From: Clostridium sp. MCC353
GTDB lineage: Bacteria > Bacillota > Clostridia > Lachnospirales > Lachnospiraceae
Reading direction: 5' to 3'
Assembly: GCF_018785315.1 (NCBI RefSeq)
Contig: NZ_WQPN01000067.1
Span: 1,390 to 62,951, forward strand
DNA length: 61,562 nucleotides
This document shows positions 50,577 through 61,416 of the stretch, piece by piece. Each line of letters begins with the position of its first letter. Positions within the stretch are counted from its first letter, which is position 1. The translations under genes and the position numbers were made by a program. The notes beneath the pieces were generated by a model, which made no database searches, was not told the origin of the DNA, and was given only the letters and a program-made list of their open reading frames with translations.

Positions 50577-50790
50577 ATCAATACTCCTTCCTGACATAGA
50601 TCACTGTATTAATCTATATTGTAATACCAATAAAAGAAAAAATAAAGGTATATAATAAGAAAATTTCTATAAAATATTTCATAGTGTGTCAGAAAATGCA
50701 TTCCTGCCGTCTGTACGCTCCCGGCTGTGATAGGTTTTCCCTGGTAAATTCTCATATACCGGCCGCTGTATTTGGAGGTTATGACAGGCT

Positions 50791-50844
50791 GGATGGCTGA
50801 TCTTCTTGAAGGAAAAAGCAGGCCAGGAAGCATCGGATGTCCAT
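50791..50844 (-). repeat. 54-bp repeat, copy A (upstream of groESL)
   Basis: Similar (about 80 percent by eye) to 53811-53865 downstream of groL. The shared core reads GGCTGATCTTCTTG...GAAAAAGC...AAGCATCGGATG. On the minus strand both copies are open and encode a related start, MDIRCFLACFFLQEDQPS and MSIRCLLTGFFGQEDQPS. It directly precedes element E3. Confidence 0.6.
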
Positions 50845-50846
50845 TT

Positions 50847-50999
50847 GATGGGAAAAATAATGGTGATGGCTTATTTTTACATCAAAATTTGCATCGGAAC
50901 CACAAAATTGAATTACAGCAGAGAATCTGGAATTTTCAGCACGTGCCTGCACATTGTAAAATTTGTGCATTCAAACGTTCTGGCATGGAGGAGCAAATG
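50847..50999 (+). promoter_or_regulatory. E3: structured leader-like element (copy 3), ahead of groESL
   Basis: Stem I GATG..GGAAAAATAA/TTATTTTTACATC with loop TGGTGATGGC, then TCGGAACCACAAAATTGAATTAC. Stem III GAGAAT-CTGG-AATTTTC, a hairpin TGCACA...TGTGCA, and the end TTCTGGCATGGAG before GGAGGAGCAAATGTAA. Here the would-be start codon is followed at once by a stop (ATG-TAA), unlike E1 and E2. The element lies before, not inside, the groES transcript, so it may be an orphan copy or a small RNA. Confidence 0.6.
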
Positions 51000-51015
51000 T
51001 AAAATTTCAAAAAAA

Positions 51016-51058
51016 TTAGCACTCAACTATTGACAGTGCTAACAACACGTGCTATAAC
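51016..51058 (+). promoter_or_regulatory. CIRCE element and promoter of groESL
   Basis: CIRCE: TTAGCACTC-N9-CAGTGCTAA (51016-51042), one mismatch from consensus, overlapping the promoter TTGACA (51030-51035), 17 nt, TATAAC (51053-51058). HrcA should repress this operon, releasing it on heat shock. There is no hrcA gene in the window. Confidence 0.92.
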
Positions 51059-51134
51059 ATTATTATGTGAAAAAGATATAAAATCTTCCTGAAAAGGAAG
51101 GAAAAATAATGAATAGATTGAGGAGGAATTCAAC

Positions 51135-51419
51135 ATGAAGTTAGTACCATTATTTGACAGAGTTGTATTAAAACAGTTAGTGGCGGAAGAAACAACCAAA
51201 TCAGGTATTGTGCTTCCGGGCCAGGCAAAAGAAAAACCACAGCAGGCTGAAGTAATTGCAGTTGGACCAGGCGGAGTTGTGGATGGAAAAGAAATTACCA
51301 TGCAGGTTAAGGTTGGCGATAAAGTTATCTTCTCCAAGTACTCAGGAACAGAAGTGGAAGTGGAAGAAGAAAAATACGTAGTTGTAAAACAGAACGATAT
51401 TTTAGCTGTTATCGAGTAA
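51135..51419 (+). CDS. groES: Co-chaperonin GroES
   Basis: 94 residues, the normal size: MKLVPLFDRVVLKQL, GIVLPGQAKEKPQQAEVIAVGPG (mobile loop region and roof), and KVGDKVIFSKYSGTEVEVE. It caps the GroEL cylinder in ATP-driven folding. It is first in the CIRCE-controlled groES-groL operon, with groL 103 bp downstream. Confidence 0.97.
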   Translation: MKLVPLFDRVVLKQLVAEETTKSGIVLPGQAKEKPQQAEVIAVGPGGVVDGKEITMQVKVGDKVIFSKYSGTEVEVEEEKYVVVKQNDILAVIE

Positions 51420-51494
51420 TTGTTGGATTTTAACTGAGTATATAACAGCAAGACAGATGAATGCTTGCAGCAGGATTTGCAGAGGCAGACCTGA

Positions 51495-53141
<1,647 letters not shown>

Positions 53142-53166
53142 TAACGTAAAGCAGAGTAGCATGTAA

Positions 53167-53208
53167 GAAAAGGGATCTGCCATGTCCTGCATGTGCAGAT
53201 CCCTTTTC
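53167..53208 (+). terminator. Terminator of groESL
   Basis: GAAAAGGGATCTGC and GCAGATCCCTTTTC around a 14-nt loop. Confidence 0.88.
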
Positions 53209-53249
53209 CTACTTTATTTCTGTTTTATATGGAGAAAGGGAATTTACCT

Positions 53250-53744
53250 ATGAATGAAGCATACTCAGAGTGGCTGGTTAAGAGAAAACCGCCGGTGTAC
53301 GCAATTGCCGTAAAGGCAGTTATGATCGTATTATGTATTTTTTCTGTATTTCTGGCTTTAACAACTGTTTTAGGCGTGATCGCGTTATTAGTGGTTGGAG
53401 GTATCTCTTATTTTGTATTCCAGAATCTGAATTTGGAATTTGAATATCTCTTTGTGAACGGGCAGTTGTCCATTGATAAGATTATGGGACGCGCAAGAAG
53501 AAAACAGGCGTGGGAAGGAACGATGGAAACAATCCAGATCGTAGCGCCTTCTGATTCCTATGTGCTGAAAGATTATGAGACATCAGATATGAAGGTTGTG
53601 GATTATTCTTCAGGACAGGCCGGCGCTAAAACATATGCTTTAATTAACAAGTCAGGCGGCAATACCACAAAAGTTATATTTGAACCGAATGACAGGATGC
53701 TTCATTGCATGAAGCAGGTGAGCCCCAGAAAGATTGTACAGTAA
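53250..53744 (+). CDS. Membrane protein of unknown function (possibly DUF6106-type)
   Basis: 164 residues from the ATG at 53250 (AAAGGG upstream). Two membrane helices (IAVKAVMIVLCIFSVFLALT and TVLGVIALLVVGGISYFVF) after a short basic N-terminus, then a soluble domain with NLEFEYLFVNGQLSIDKIMGRARRKQ and ALINKSGGNTTKVIFEPNDRMLHCMKQ. The pattern looks like small clostridial proteins I associate with DUF6106, from memory and unverified. It is located between groESL and the second copy of the 54-bp repeat. Confidence 0.6.
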   Translation: MNEAYSEWLVKRKPPVYAIAVKAVMIVLCIFSVFLALTTVLGVIALLVVGGISYFVFQNLNLEFEYLFVNGQLSIDKIMGRARRKQAWEGTMETIQIVAPSDSYVLKDYETSDMKVVDYSSGQAGAKTYALINKSGGNTTKVIFEPNDRMLHCMKQVSPRKIVQ

Positions 53745-53810
53745 CTTTTATCAGGGATAATCCTGCGCAATCGATTTTTGATGATAAGAGCTGAGAGGAA
53801 TGCAGCCGCT

Positions 53811-53865
53811 CAGACGGCTGATCTTCTTGCCCGAAAAAGCCGGTTAACAAGCATCGGATGGACAT
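53811..53865 (-). repeat. 54-bp repeat, copy B (downstream of groESL)
   Basis: Counterpart of 50791-50844, see there. It includes the small stem GGATG-GA-CATCC and lies in a 400-bp gene-free region (53745-54147) that also holds a promoter/terminator pair. Confidence 0.6.
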
Positions 53866-53900
53866 CCGGACTTGTTTCGTCAGAATACTTAAATTAATGG

Positions 53901-53996
53901 TTGCAATTGCCAAAATTCTATACTATAATTTACCACGTGAGAAAATTTCATACAGGCATCCATAAAAACGAAAGGGTTTTTTCCTTTTCGTTTTTT
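53901..53996 (+). ncRNA. Possible short transcript or attenuated leader
   Basis: Promoter TTGCAA (53901-53906), 17 nt, TATAAT (53924-53929). A hairpin AAAACGAAAGG...CCTTTTCGTTTT with a TTTTTT run (53964-53996) follows 35 nt after the expected start. Read-through would reach the aminotransferase gene at 54148, so it may be an attenuator or produce a ~60-nt RNA. No ORF with a ribosome-binding site is seen in it. Confidence 0.4.
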
Positions 53997-54147
53997 GCTT
54001 TTTTGACAGTTTTTTAACAGAACCTGTGTTGATCAGGCTTCCCCCAATCTGAATAACGTCAAGCAATTTGAAACATATCAAAATGTTTGGAGACGCCTGT
54101 ATGGATTTTCCTATAAATTTTAAATGTTAAAGGGAGAATGGGATCAG

Positions 54148-55344
54148 ATGGAGTATCAATTTTCAGACAGAATCAATGCAGTCAAGCCGTCGTCGGCTGA
54201 TAATATATTAAAATTGATGGGAACACCGGGACTTAAAAAATTTTCCGGCGGGAATCCGGCCGCAGAAGCGTTTCAGGTGGAGACAATAAAAGGAATATCC
54301 AGAAGAATGCTGGAACATGATCCCATTGGAATCCTGCAGTATTCTGTGACGGAGGGATGTCCTGAACTTTTACAGGCAGCCAGGGAGTTTTTGAACCGGA
54401 AAGAGATCAAAGTCAGCGCCAGGGACCAGCTTGTGATCACCAGCGGAAGCGCCCAGATCATGGATCTGCTGTCAAAAGTGCTGTGTAATGACGGGGACCG
54501 GGTTTTGGTGGAAGCGCCCACATTTATGGTGGCAATGAGCGCATTTCGCAGCAATGGTGCCGTTGTAGAAGGGGTAACGCTGGAAGAAGACGGTGTGAAT
54601 CTAAATGAGCTGGAACAGAAACTGGCGGCTAAGCCGACGCCCAAATTATTCTATGTAATTCCCGATTTCCAAAACCCCACAGGGGTGACCACTTCTTTTG
54701 AAAAGAGAAAAGGGATTTATGAATTATGTGCAAAATACGGGACCATAATTCTGGAGGACAACCCTTATGGAGAACTGAGATTTGCCGGAGAGGAAGTTCC
54801 GTCCATTAAGAGCCTGGATCAAGAGGGAATCGTGGTGTATGCAGGCAGCTTTTCCAAGATCATTGCGCCCGGCATCCGCGTAGCAGCCATGTCCGCCCCC
54901 GCGCCCGTGGCCCAGAAGGTGATAAAGGCCAAGATGCTTAACGATGTACACAGCACGGTATGGAGCCAGAAAATCTGCGCGGAGATCCTAAAAAACTGCA
55001 ATATGGATTTTTACATCGGAAAACTGCGTTCCATCTATGGAAAAAAATCCGAAATCATGCTGGACGCCATCAAATCTTATTTTCCCCGGGAAGTCTCTTA
55101 TATCACTCCTGAGGGAGGAATGTTTTTATGGGTCACGCTTCCGGATTCCATTGATATGACGGAATTTGTGAAAAAGGCGTTGGACAGAACCGTTGCATTG
55201 GTGCCCGGCGATGTATTTTTCCCCGATGCAGAAGCGCCCTGCCACTCGTTCCGCATGAATTTCTCCACGCCGGAAGAGCTGGAGATTGTGGAGGGAATCA
55301 AGATTCTGGGGCAGTTGATGAAAGAGGAATTGGGGATTAATTAG
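54148..55344 (+). CDS. PLP-dependent aminotransferase (class I/II, 2-aminoadipate-type)
   Basis: 398 residues from the ATG at 54148 behind AGGGAG (54131-54136); the ATG at 54124 lacks a ribosome-binding site. Characteristic features are SGGNPAAEAF, YSVTEGCPELLQAAREFL, IPDFQNPTGVTTS, EDNPYGELRF and the PLP lysine in YAGSFSKIIAPGIRVA. It transfers amino groups between an amino acid and a 2-oxoacid. It lacks an N-terminal HTH and is thus an enzyme rather than a MocR regulator. LP5 begins 22 bp after the stop codon. Confidence 0.9.
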   Translation: MEYQFSDRINAVKPSSADNILKLMGTPGLKKFSGGNPAAEAFQVETIKGISRRMLEHDPIGILQYSVTEGCPELLQAAREFLNRKEIKVSARDQLVITSGSAQIMDLLSKVLCNDGDRVLVEAPTFMVAMSAFRSNGAVVEGVTLEEDGVNLNELEQKLAAKPTPKLFYVIPDFQNPTGVTTSFEKRKGIYELCAKYGTIILEDNPYGELRFAGEEVPSIKSLDQEGIVVYAGSFSKIIAPGIRVAAMSAPAPVAQKVIKAKMLNDVHSTVWSQKICAEILKNCNMDFYIGKLRSIYGKKSEIMLDAIKSYFPREVSYITPEGGMFLWVTLPDSIDMTEFVKKALDRTVALVPGDVFFPDAEAPCHSFRMNFSTPEELEIVEGIKILGQLMKEELGIN

Positions 55345-55365
55345 CAAAGGCTACTTTGGAGGCGA

Positions 55366-55745
55366 AAGTTACGCAGGGAAGCGGTGCGAGGCGGCGGCCG
55401 GAGGGCCGGACGTTGGGAACCGGACGGCGGAGTGGAATCCGGCGGGGATGAAAACCGGCTTCCAACCGTAAGGGAAACTAAGGCCACAGGGCTGGAAAAA
55501 GACGGTCCGATGCCCATTCACGGTAAACTCTTTATGGGAGTTTACCGTTCAGTGGGCATCTCAGAAACTGATTTGGTCTTCAGTTTCTGCCCGTCTTTTT
55601 CCAGCCCTGCAGCCTAAGTTTCCCTAACGGTTTCCAGACGGCTTTCATCCCCGCCGGATTCCACTCCGCCCGTCCGGTTCCCAACGTCCGGCCCTCCGGC
55701 CGCCGCCTCGCACCGCTTCCCTGCTGGTTTTCTCAGGCCAAGTTT
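55366..55745 (+). repeat. LP5: long forked palindrome element, subfamily B (clearest copy)
   Basis: Left end AAGTTACGCAGGGAAGCGG, right end CCGCTTCCCTGCTGGTTTTC followed by TCAGGCCAAGTT. Arms of ~110 nt (55373-55482 with 55612-55724) pair almost perfectly except at the conserved loop GGCTTCCAACCGTAAG (left) against CTAACGGTTTCCAGACGG (right). Inner stem: GGGCTGGAAAAAGACGG/CCGTCTTTTTCCAGCC. Hairpin I: 55509-55560, with ATTC opposite TTCAG. Hairpin II: 55562-55589, CAGAAACTGA...TCAGTTTCTG. It follows the aminotransferase gene. Confidence 0.9.
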
Positions 55746-55810
55746 ATGAAACGTAATTTAGGTGCAGGTGAGGATTTATCAGAAGGGGGGATTTTATACG
55801 GTGTCCATTT

Positions 55811-55864
55811 TTTTACATCAACCCTCAAGGCATTTTCGAAAATGCCTTAACGTTTTAATGTAAA
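55811..55864. repeat. Secondary hairpin trailing LP5
   Basis: AAGGCATTTTCGAAAATGCCTT (55827-55848) is enclosed by TTTACAT/ATGTAAA and related to the hairpin at 4957-5014 behind LP2, including the following CACGTCATTC words. The rest of 55746-55996 shows no gene. Confidence 0.7.
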
Positions 55865-55996
55865 TCCCCACGTCATTCACATCAAATCCTCATGTCACAT
55901 TCTCCACAAATTCCCAATCCCCCCATTCAATCAAGTAAGCTCTCGTCTTTTATATTCCCTCTCCACCAATCTTTATTTCCTCCTTATTCCGCCAGT

Positions 55997-56289
55997 ACCC
56001 AGCCGTGAATCGTGGGAACGGGGGCGGACAGGGCCTGCGGGGCAGGGGGCCGTCTGGAAACCGTTTAGTGGTTCTTGGTCTGCAAGGGCGGACAGAGGCG
56101 GGCAGAAACTGAAAACCGAATCAGTTTCTGAGGCGCCCACTGAGAGGTGAAGTCCACACAGAGTTCACCTCGAATGGGCGCCGCACCGCCTCTGTCCGCC
56201 CTTGCAGTCCTAGAACCACTTACGGTTGGAAGCCGGTTCCCTGCCCCGCAGGCCCTGTCCGCCCCCGTTCCCACGATTCACGGCGTCAC
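55997..56289 (-). repeat. LP6: long forked palindrome element, subfamily B (shortened, strongly changed stems)
   Basis: Minus-strand orientation: left end GTGACGCCGTGAATCGTGGG, right end CCACGATTCACGGCTGGGT. It keeps the loop words CCGGCTTCCAACCGTAAG and CTAAACGGTTTCCAGACGG, but the stems are rewritten: the inner stem is GGACAGAGGCGG/CCGCCTCTGTCC instead of GGAAAAAGACGG/CCGTCTTTTTCC. Hairpin I is GGCGCCC-ATTC-GAGGTGAA ... TTCACCTC-TCAG-TGGGCGCC. Each change is compensated on the other side. Hairpin II keeps CAGAAACTGA...TCAGTTTCTG. It lies 130 bp after the LP5 hairpin and upstream of guaB. Confidence 0.88.
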
Positions 56290-56364
56290 TATTGCCAATA
56301 ACCCTAAATAAAGATTCTCTCTTCTATGTTATCTGTCCCGCGGACAAAAAGTGTAAAAATGTGT

Positions 56365-56393
56365 TTGACAAGCAATCTAAAATTTGCTAGACT
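56365..56393 (+). promoter_or_regulatory. Promoter of guaB
   Basis: TTGACA (56365-56370), 17 nt, TAGACT (56388-56393), about 67 bp before the ATG. No purine riboswitch is visible in the short leader. Confidence 0.8.
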
Positions 56394-56433
56394 TAATAAC
56401 TAACAGCAACACAGTTATTAATAAAATTAATAA

Positions 56434-57915
<1,482 letters not shown>

Positions 57916-57936
57916 TATGATATAAAGATAGAAATG

Positions 57937-57977
57937 CGCCGTCCTGTGACAGAGAATGTCATGGGGCGGTATTTTTT
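57937..57977 (+). terminator. Terminator of guaB
   Basis: CGCCGTCCTGTGACA pairs with TGTCATGGGGCG (one bulge), followed by TATTTTTTATT. Confidence 0.75.
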
Positions 57978-58081
57978 ATTCTGGAGGTTTAACGCTTCCA
58001 TTTATGGAATTCTTTTACTTGCATTTCGTCTAATGTATGATAAAATTAATTGTAAATACTTACAAAAAAGGAGAATGGATT

Positions 58082-58405
58082 ATGTATGTAGAAAACAAAA
58101 ACATTGAATTGACGGATCTGGGCGGCGGCGTTGTTCGTAAAGTGCTGGCCTACAGTGAGAATCTGATGTCGGTAGAGCTCCATTTTGACAAAGGAGCAGT
58201 TGGAGCAAAACACAGCCATCCTCATGAGCAGATTGGTTATTTGATTTCCGGTTCTCTTTTATTCCAGGAAGAGGGAAAGGAAGATAAGGTTCTGGTGGCA
58301 GGAGATACCTATTATGTGGCCCCGGATGTTCCTCATGGCGTAGTAGCTTTAGAAGAAACCATGCTTTTGGATATTTTTACTCCTATGAGAAAAGATTTTG
58401 TATAA
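58082..58405 (+). CDS. Cupin-domain protein
   Basis: 107 residues from the ATG at 58082 behind AAAAAGGAG. Cupin motif 1 GAKHSHPHEQIGYLISGSL and motif 2 DTYYVAPDVPHGVVALEET form a small beta-barrel with metal-binding histidines. Often a sugar-isomerase-like or dioxygenase-like helper. It is 20 bp upstream of a sugar phosphate isomerase-like gene, probably co-transcribed. Confidence 0.85.
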   Translation: MYVENKNIELTDLGGGVVRKVLAYSENLMSVELHFDKGAVGAKHSHPHEQIGYLISGSLLFQEEGKEDKVLVAGDTYYVAPDVPHGVVALEETMLLDIFTPMRKDFV

Positions 58406-58425
58406 GAAAAAGGCGGTAATTTAAA

Positions 58426-59265
58426 ATGAACTATGGAATGAGATGTCATGATCTTTGCCCCAAGGGCGATTTTGATACGGTTTTTGATGCTGTAAAGGCA
58501 AATGGGGTGGACCAGATCCAGCTTGCATTTGGCAAATCAATTACAGGATATGATTTTAACTATGGCCATTATTCCCCTGGATTTGGCCGTATGATCGGCA
58601 ATAAGTTAAAGGAGCGGGGAATCCATGTGGCGATTCTGGGCTGCTATATCAATCCGGTGAACCCGGATGAAACCAGAAGGATGGCGGAAGTTCATAAATT
58701 TATCGAGCATTTGAAATACGCCAAAGCGATCGGAGCCGATATGGTGGGCACGGAGACGGGCCGTTACGATGTGAACTATGATCTGGCTCCGTATACTTTT
58801 ACGGAAGGCTGCTATCAGCTGTTCTTAAAAAGCATGAGAGAAATTGTAAGCGCTGCCGAAAAATTAGGGATGATTGTAGGCGTGGAAGCAGTCCATAACC
58901 ATACATTGTACTGTCCTGAGATGATGAAACGTTTTCTGGATGACATCAATTCTCCCAATGTTGAGGCTATTTTCGATCCTGTGAATTTAATCAGCAGTGA
59001 AAATTATATGAAGCAGGAAGAGATCGTAGAGCGTGCGCTGTCATTTTATGGGGACAGGATTACTATGGTGCATGTAAAGGATTTTGTGTTGGATAACGGA
59101 AGGCCCAAATTTGCCCATGTGGGTGAGGGGATGTTTAATTACAAACCGGTGCTGAAATACCTGAAGGAAAATAAACCGTATGTGACCATGCTGCTGGAGA
59201 ATTCTAATGCAGGACGTTATCACAGTGATGTGGAGTACCTGCAGAAGATTTATGATGAGGTTTAA
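58426..59265 (+). CDS. Sugar phosphate isomerase/epimerase family protein (TIM barrel)
   Basis: 279 residues of the xylose isomerase-like/AP endonuclease 2 superfamily: HVAILGCYINPVNPDETRR, IGADMVGTETGRYDVN, IVGVEAVHNHTLYCPEMM, EAIFDPVNLISSENY and ITMVHVKDFVL place the metal-binding residues (Glu, His, Asp, His) on the barrel strands. Such enzymes isomerise or dehydrate sugars and inositols. The cupin gene before it suggests carbohydrate use. Exact substrate unknown. Confidence 0.82.
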   Translation: MNYGMRCHDLCPKGDFDTVFDAVKANGVDQIQLAFGKSITGYDFNYGHYSPGFGRMIGNKLKERGIHVAILGCYINPVNPDETRRMAEVHKFIEHLKYAKAIGADMVGTETGRYDVNYDLAPYTFTEGCYQLFLKSMREIVSAAEKLGMIVGVEAVHNHTLYCPEMMKRFLDDINSPNVEAIFDPVNLISSENYMKQEEIVERALSFYGDRITMVHVKDFVLDNGRPKFAHVGEGMFNYKPVLKYLKENKPYVTMLLENSNAGRYHSDVEYLQKIYDEV

Positions 59266-59315
59266 AGAACTGGCTGGAATGATACGGGCCGCTGCGGATT
59301 TTGTTTTATAGCATG

Positions 59316-59363
59316 AAAAAGCTGGAATTAAGCGTGACAGTACCGCTTAATCCCAGCTTTTTT
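59316..59363. terminator. Bidirectional terminator
   Basis: AAAAAGCTGGAATTAAGCG and CGCTTAATCCCAGCTTTTTT around a 9-nt loop. Convergent genes. Confidence 0.92.
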
Positions 59364-59390
59364 ATGTGATGTTAACTGTCTTGTCCGCCG

Positions 59391-59813
59391 CTATCTCTGG
59401 CTGCGGGAGGAGATAAAGCTGTCCAGATATTCAATGGATTCTCTTATATAATCTCCGGAGGACAACTGTTTGCAGCCTACCACATGGTGGTTGCACCGGT
59501 TCACCGGTATCAGTATTTTATGGGCATGGCTGGAACCGATGGAAGCAGCCATGGCAGGGGTGATCTCTCCCAACAGGGAATTGGCAATAACAATGCCGAT
59601 GGGACCGATGATAACATCCGCATCCTGGCTGTTGACAATGGCAGGATTTTCCCCTGTGGCTCCATAATCCGCGCCTGCTTTCAGCATGGCGGCGGTGGCA
59701 ATGCTGTTGGTTCCTATGGCGATCAGCTCCAGATCGGGATGGGATTTTTTTAACTGTTCAATAATGGATTTTCCCATTTTTCCGCCCTGGCCGTCAATAA
59801 CGATAATTTTCAT
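59391..59813 (-). CDS. DUF3842 family protein
   Basis: 140 residues. Starts KIIVIDGQGGKMGKSIIEQLKK, a Rossmann-like loop, followed by IAIGTNSIATAAMLKAGADYGATGENPAIVN, DADVIIGPIGIVIANSLLGEITPAMA and a Cys/His pair (NRCNHHVVGC) near 107-113. This matches the DUF3842 family seen in Clostridia, with no known function; the HHxxG..C cluster might bind metal. An AGGTCATT site precedes the ATG. Confidence 0.8.
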   Translation of the reverse strand: MKIIVIDGQGGKMGKSIIEQLKKSHPDLELIAIGTNSIATAAMLKAGADYGATGENPAIVNSQDADVIIGPIGIVIANSLLGEITPAMAASIGSSHAHKILIPVNRCNHHVVGCKQLSSGDYIRESIEYLDSFISSRSQR

Positions 59814-60006
59814 AATGACCTCTCATTTCTTATCTGTTTGTAATGATCTGATGGATTTGCTTTTTGATTTCATCATGGTACTATTTTATAGGAAATGCGT
59901 TGATTATGCAAGTGTGGAAAAATCCGGTCAGGTGTAGTATAATCAATTGAAAAACCAGCAATTAGGATACAGAGCCGGAAATACAGAAAGGCGGAATGGA
60001 GGAAAA

Positions 60007-61380
60007 ATGGAGTACAGAATTGAACACGATACCATGGGAGAGGTGAAAGTGCCTGCCGACCGTTATTGGGGAGCGCAGACCCAGAGAAGCTTTGAGAATT
60101 TTAAGATTGGAACCGAAAAGATACCGTTGGAAGTGATCCGCGCTTTTGCCATTTTAAAGAAAGCGGCTGCAATTGCCAATGAAAAGTCAGGAAAATTAGA
60201 GCACAGCCTGGCGGAAGCGATCTGCGCGGCCTGTGACGAGGTCTATGCAGGAAAACTGGACGACCATTTTCCGTTGGTTGTATGGCAGACGGGAAGCGGT
60301 ACACAGTCCAACATGAATTTGAATGAAGTGATCGCCAACCGTGCCAATGAGATGCTTGGGGAGAAGAAGGTCCATCCCAATGACCATGTGAACAAATCCC
60401 AGAGCTCCAATGATACATTTCCGACGGCGATGCATATAGCGGCAGTTGTTGAAATCGAGGACAAGCTGCTCCCTGCCATAGACTTGCTGACTGCCACATT
60501 TGACCGTTTGGAGCAGGCATACGCAGGAATCATCAAAACCGGAAGAACCCATCTACAGGACGCAACTCCCCTCACTCTGGGACAGGAGATCAGCGGATGG
60601 AAAGAAATGCTCATCAAAACCAGAACCATGATCGTAACTTCTTTGGACGGGGGGAGGGAGCTAGCATTAGGAGGAACCGCCGTAGGAACAGGGTTAAATG
60701 CCCCGGCTGATTTCGGTGAATCTTCCGCAGCAGAAATCTCAAAACTCACCGGAAAATGCTTTAAAACAGCGGACAACAAATTCCACTCCCTTACCAGCAA
60801 GGACGCTCTTGTATTCGCCCACGGCGCCTTGAAAGCCCTGGCTGCGAATCTGCTTAAAATAGCCAATGACGTGAGGCTGTTATCCAGCGGCCCGCGCTGT
60901 GGAATCGGCGAACTGTTAATTCCGGAAAATGAACCGGGAAGCTCTATTATGCCGGGAAAAGTAAATCCAACCCAATGTGAAGCCATGACCATGGTGGCCT
61001 GCCAGGTAATTGCCAATGATGTGGCCGTCGGTTTTGCGGCTTCCCAGGGCAATTTTGAGCTGAATGTATATATGCCGGTCTGCATTTATAATTTCCTCCA
61101 GTCCGTTTCCCTGCTTTCAGGCGCTATCGTATCGTTTAACAATAACTGTGCAGTAGGAATCCGGCCAAATGAGAAAAAGATCAAAGAATACCTCGACCAG
61201 TCACTGATGCTGGTCACCGCTCTCAACCCTTACGTAGGCTATGAAAATGCTGCCAAAATTGCAAAGCTGGCCTATAAAGAAGGGATCACGCTGAAAGAGG
61301 CGGCTGCAGCTCTGGGATTATTGAAGGCAGAGGAATTTGACGCCTATGTGAAACCGGAGAATATGGTGCATCCTTTGTAG
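60007..61380 (+). CDS. fumC: Fumarate hydratase, class II
   Basis: 457 residues from the ATG at 60007 behind GGAGG. It has [36 protein letters not shown], the catalytic His region [16 protein letters not shown], and the fumarase/aspartase signature [15 protein letters not shown] (active-site loop). It interconverts fumarate and malate without iron, so it is oxygen-stable. A cut-off palindrome (LP7) follows. Confidence 0.96.
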   Translation: MEYRIEHDTMGEVKVPADRYWGAQTQRSFENFKIGTEKIPLEVIRAFAILKKAAAIANEKSGKLEHSLAEAICAACDEVYAGKLDDHFPLVVWQTGSGTQSNMNLNEVIANRANEMLGEKKVHPNDHVNKSQSSNDTFPTAMHIAAVVEIEDKLLPAIDLLTATFDRLEQAYAGIIKTGRTHLQDATPLTLGQEISGWKEMLIKTRTMIVTSLDGGRELALGGTAVGTGLNAPADFGESSAAEISKLTGKCFKTADNKFHSLTSKDALVFAHGALKALAANLLKIANDVRLLSSGPRCGIGELLIPENEPGSSIMPGKVNPTQCEAMTMVACQVIANDVAVGFAASQGNFELNVYMPVCIYNFLQSVSLLSGAIVSFNNNCAVGIRPNEKKIKEYLDQSLMLVTALNPYVGYENAAKIAKLAYKEGITLKEAAAALGLLKAEEFDAYVKPENMVHPL

Positions 61381-61416
61381 TTTTTTAGGGGGGGAATAAT
61401 CTTTATTTAGTCGAGT

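Noticed and set aside
51016-51042. Counting the CIRCE inverted repeat as another LP-like palindrome
   Set aside because: It is the well-known HrcA operator, and its length and sequence are standard.
55384-55617. Open frames through LP elements (LP1 605-862, LP3 18173-18528, LP4 19198-19398, LP5, LP6 56065-56274), some with matching peptides such as PMPIHGKLFMG
   Set aside because: The frames run through perfectly paired hairpin arms on both strands, lack ribosome-binding sites, and base changes between copies preserve pairing rather than codons. The similar peptides follow from shared nucleotide sequence.
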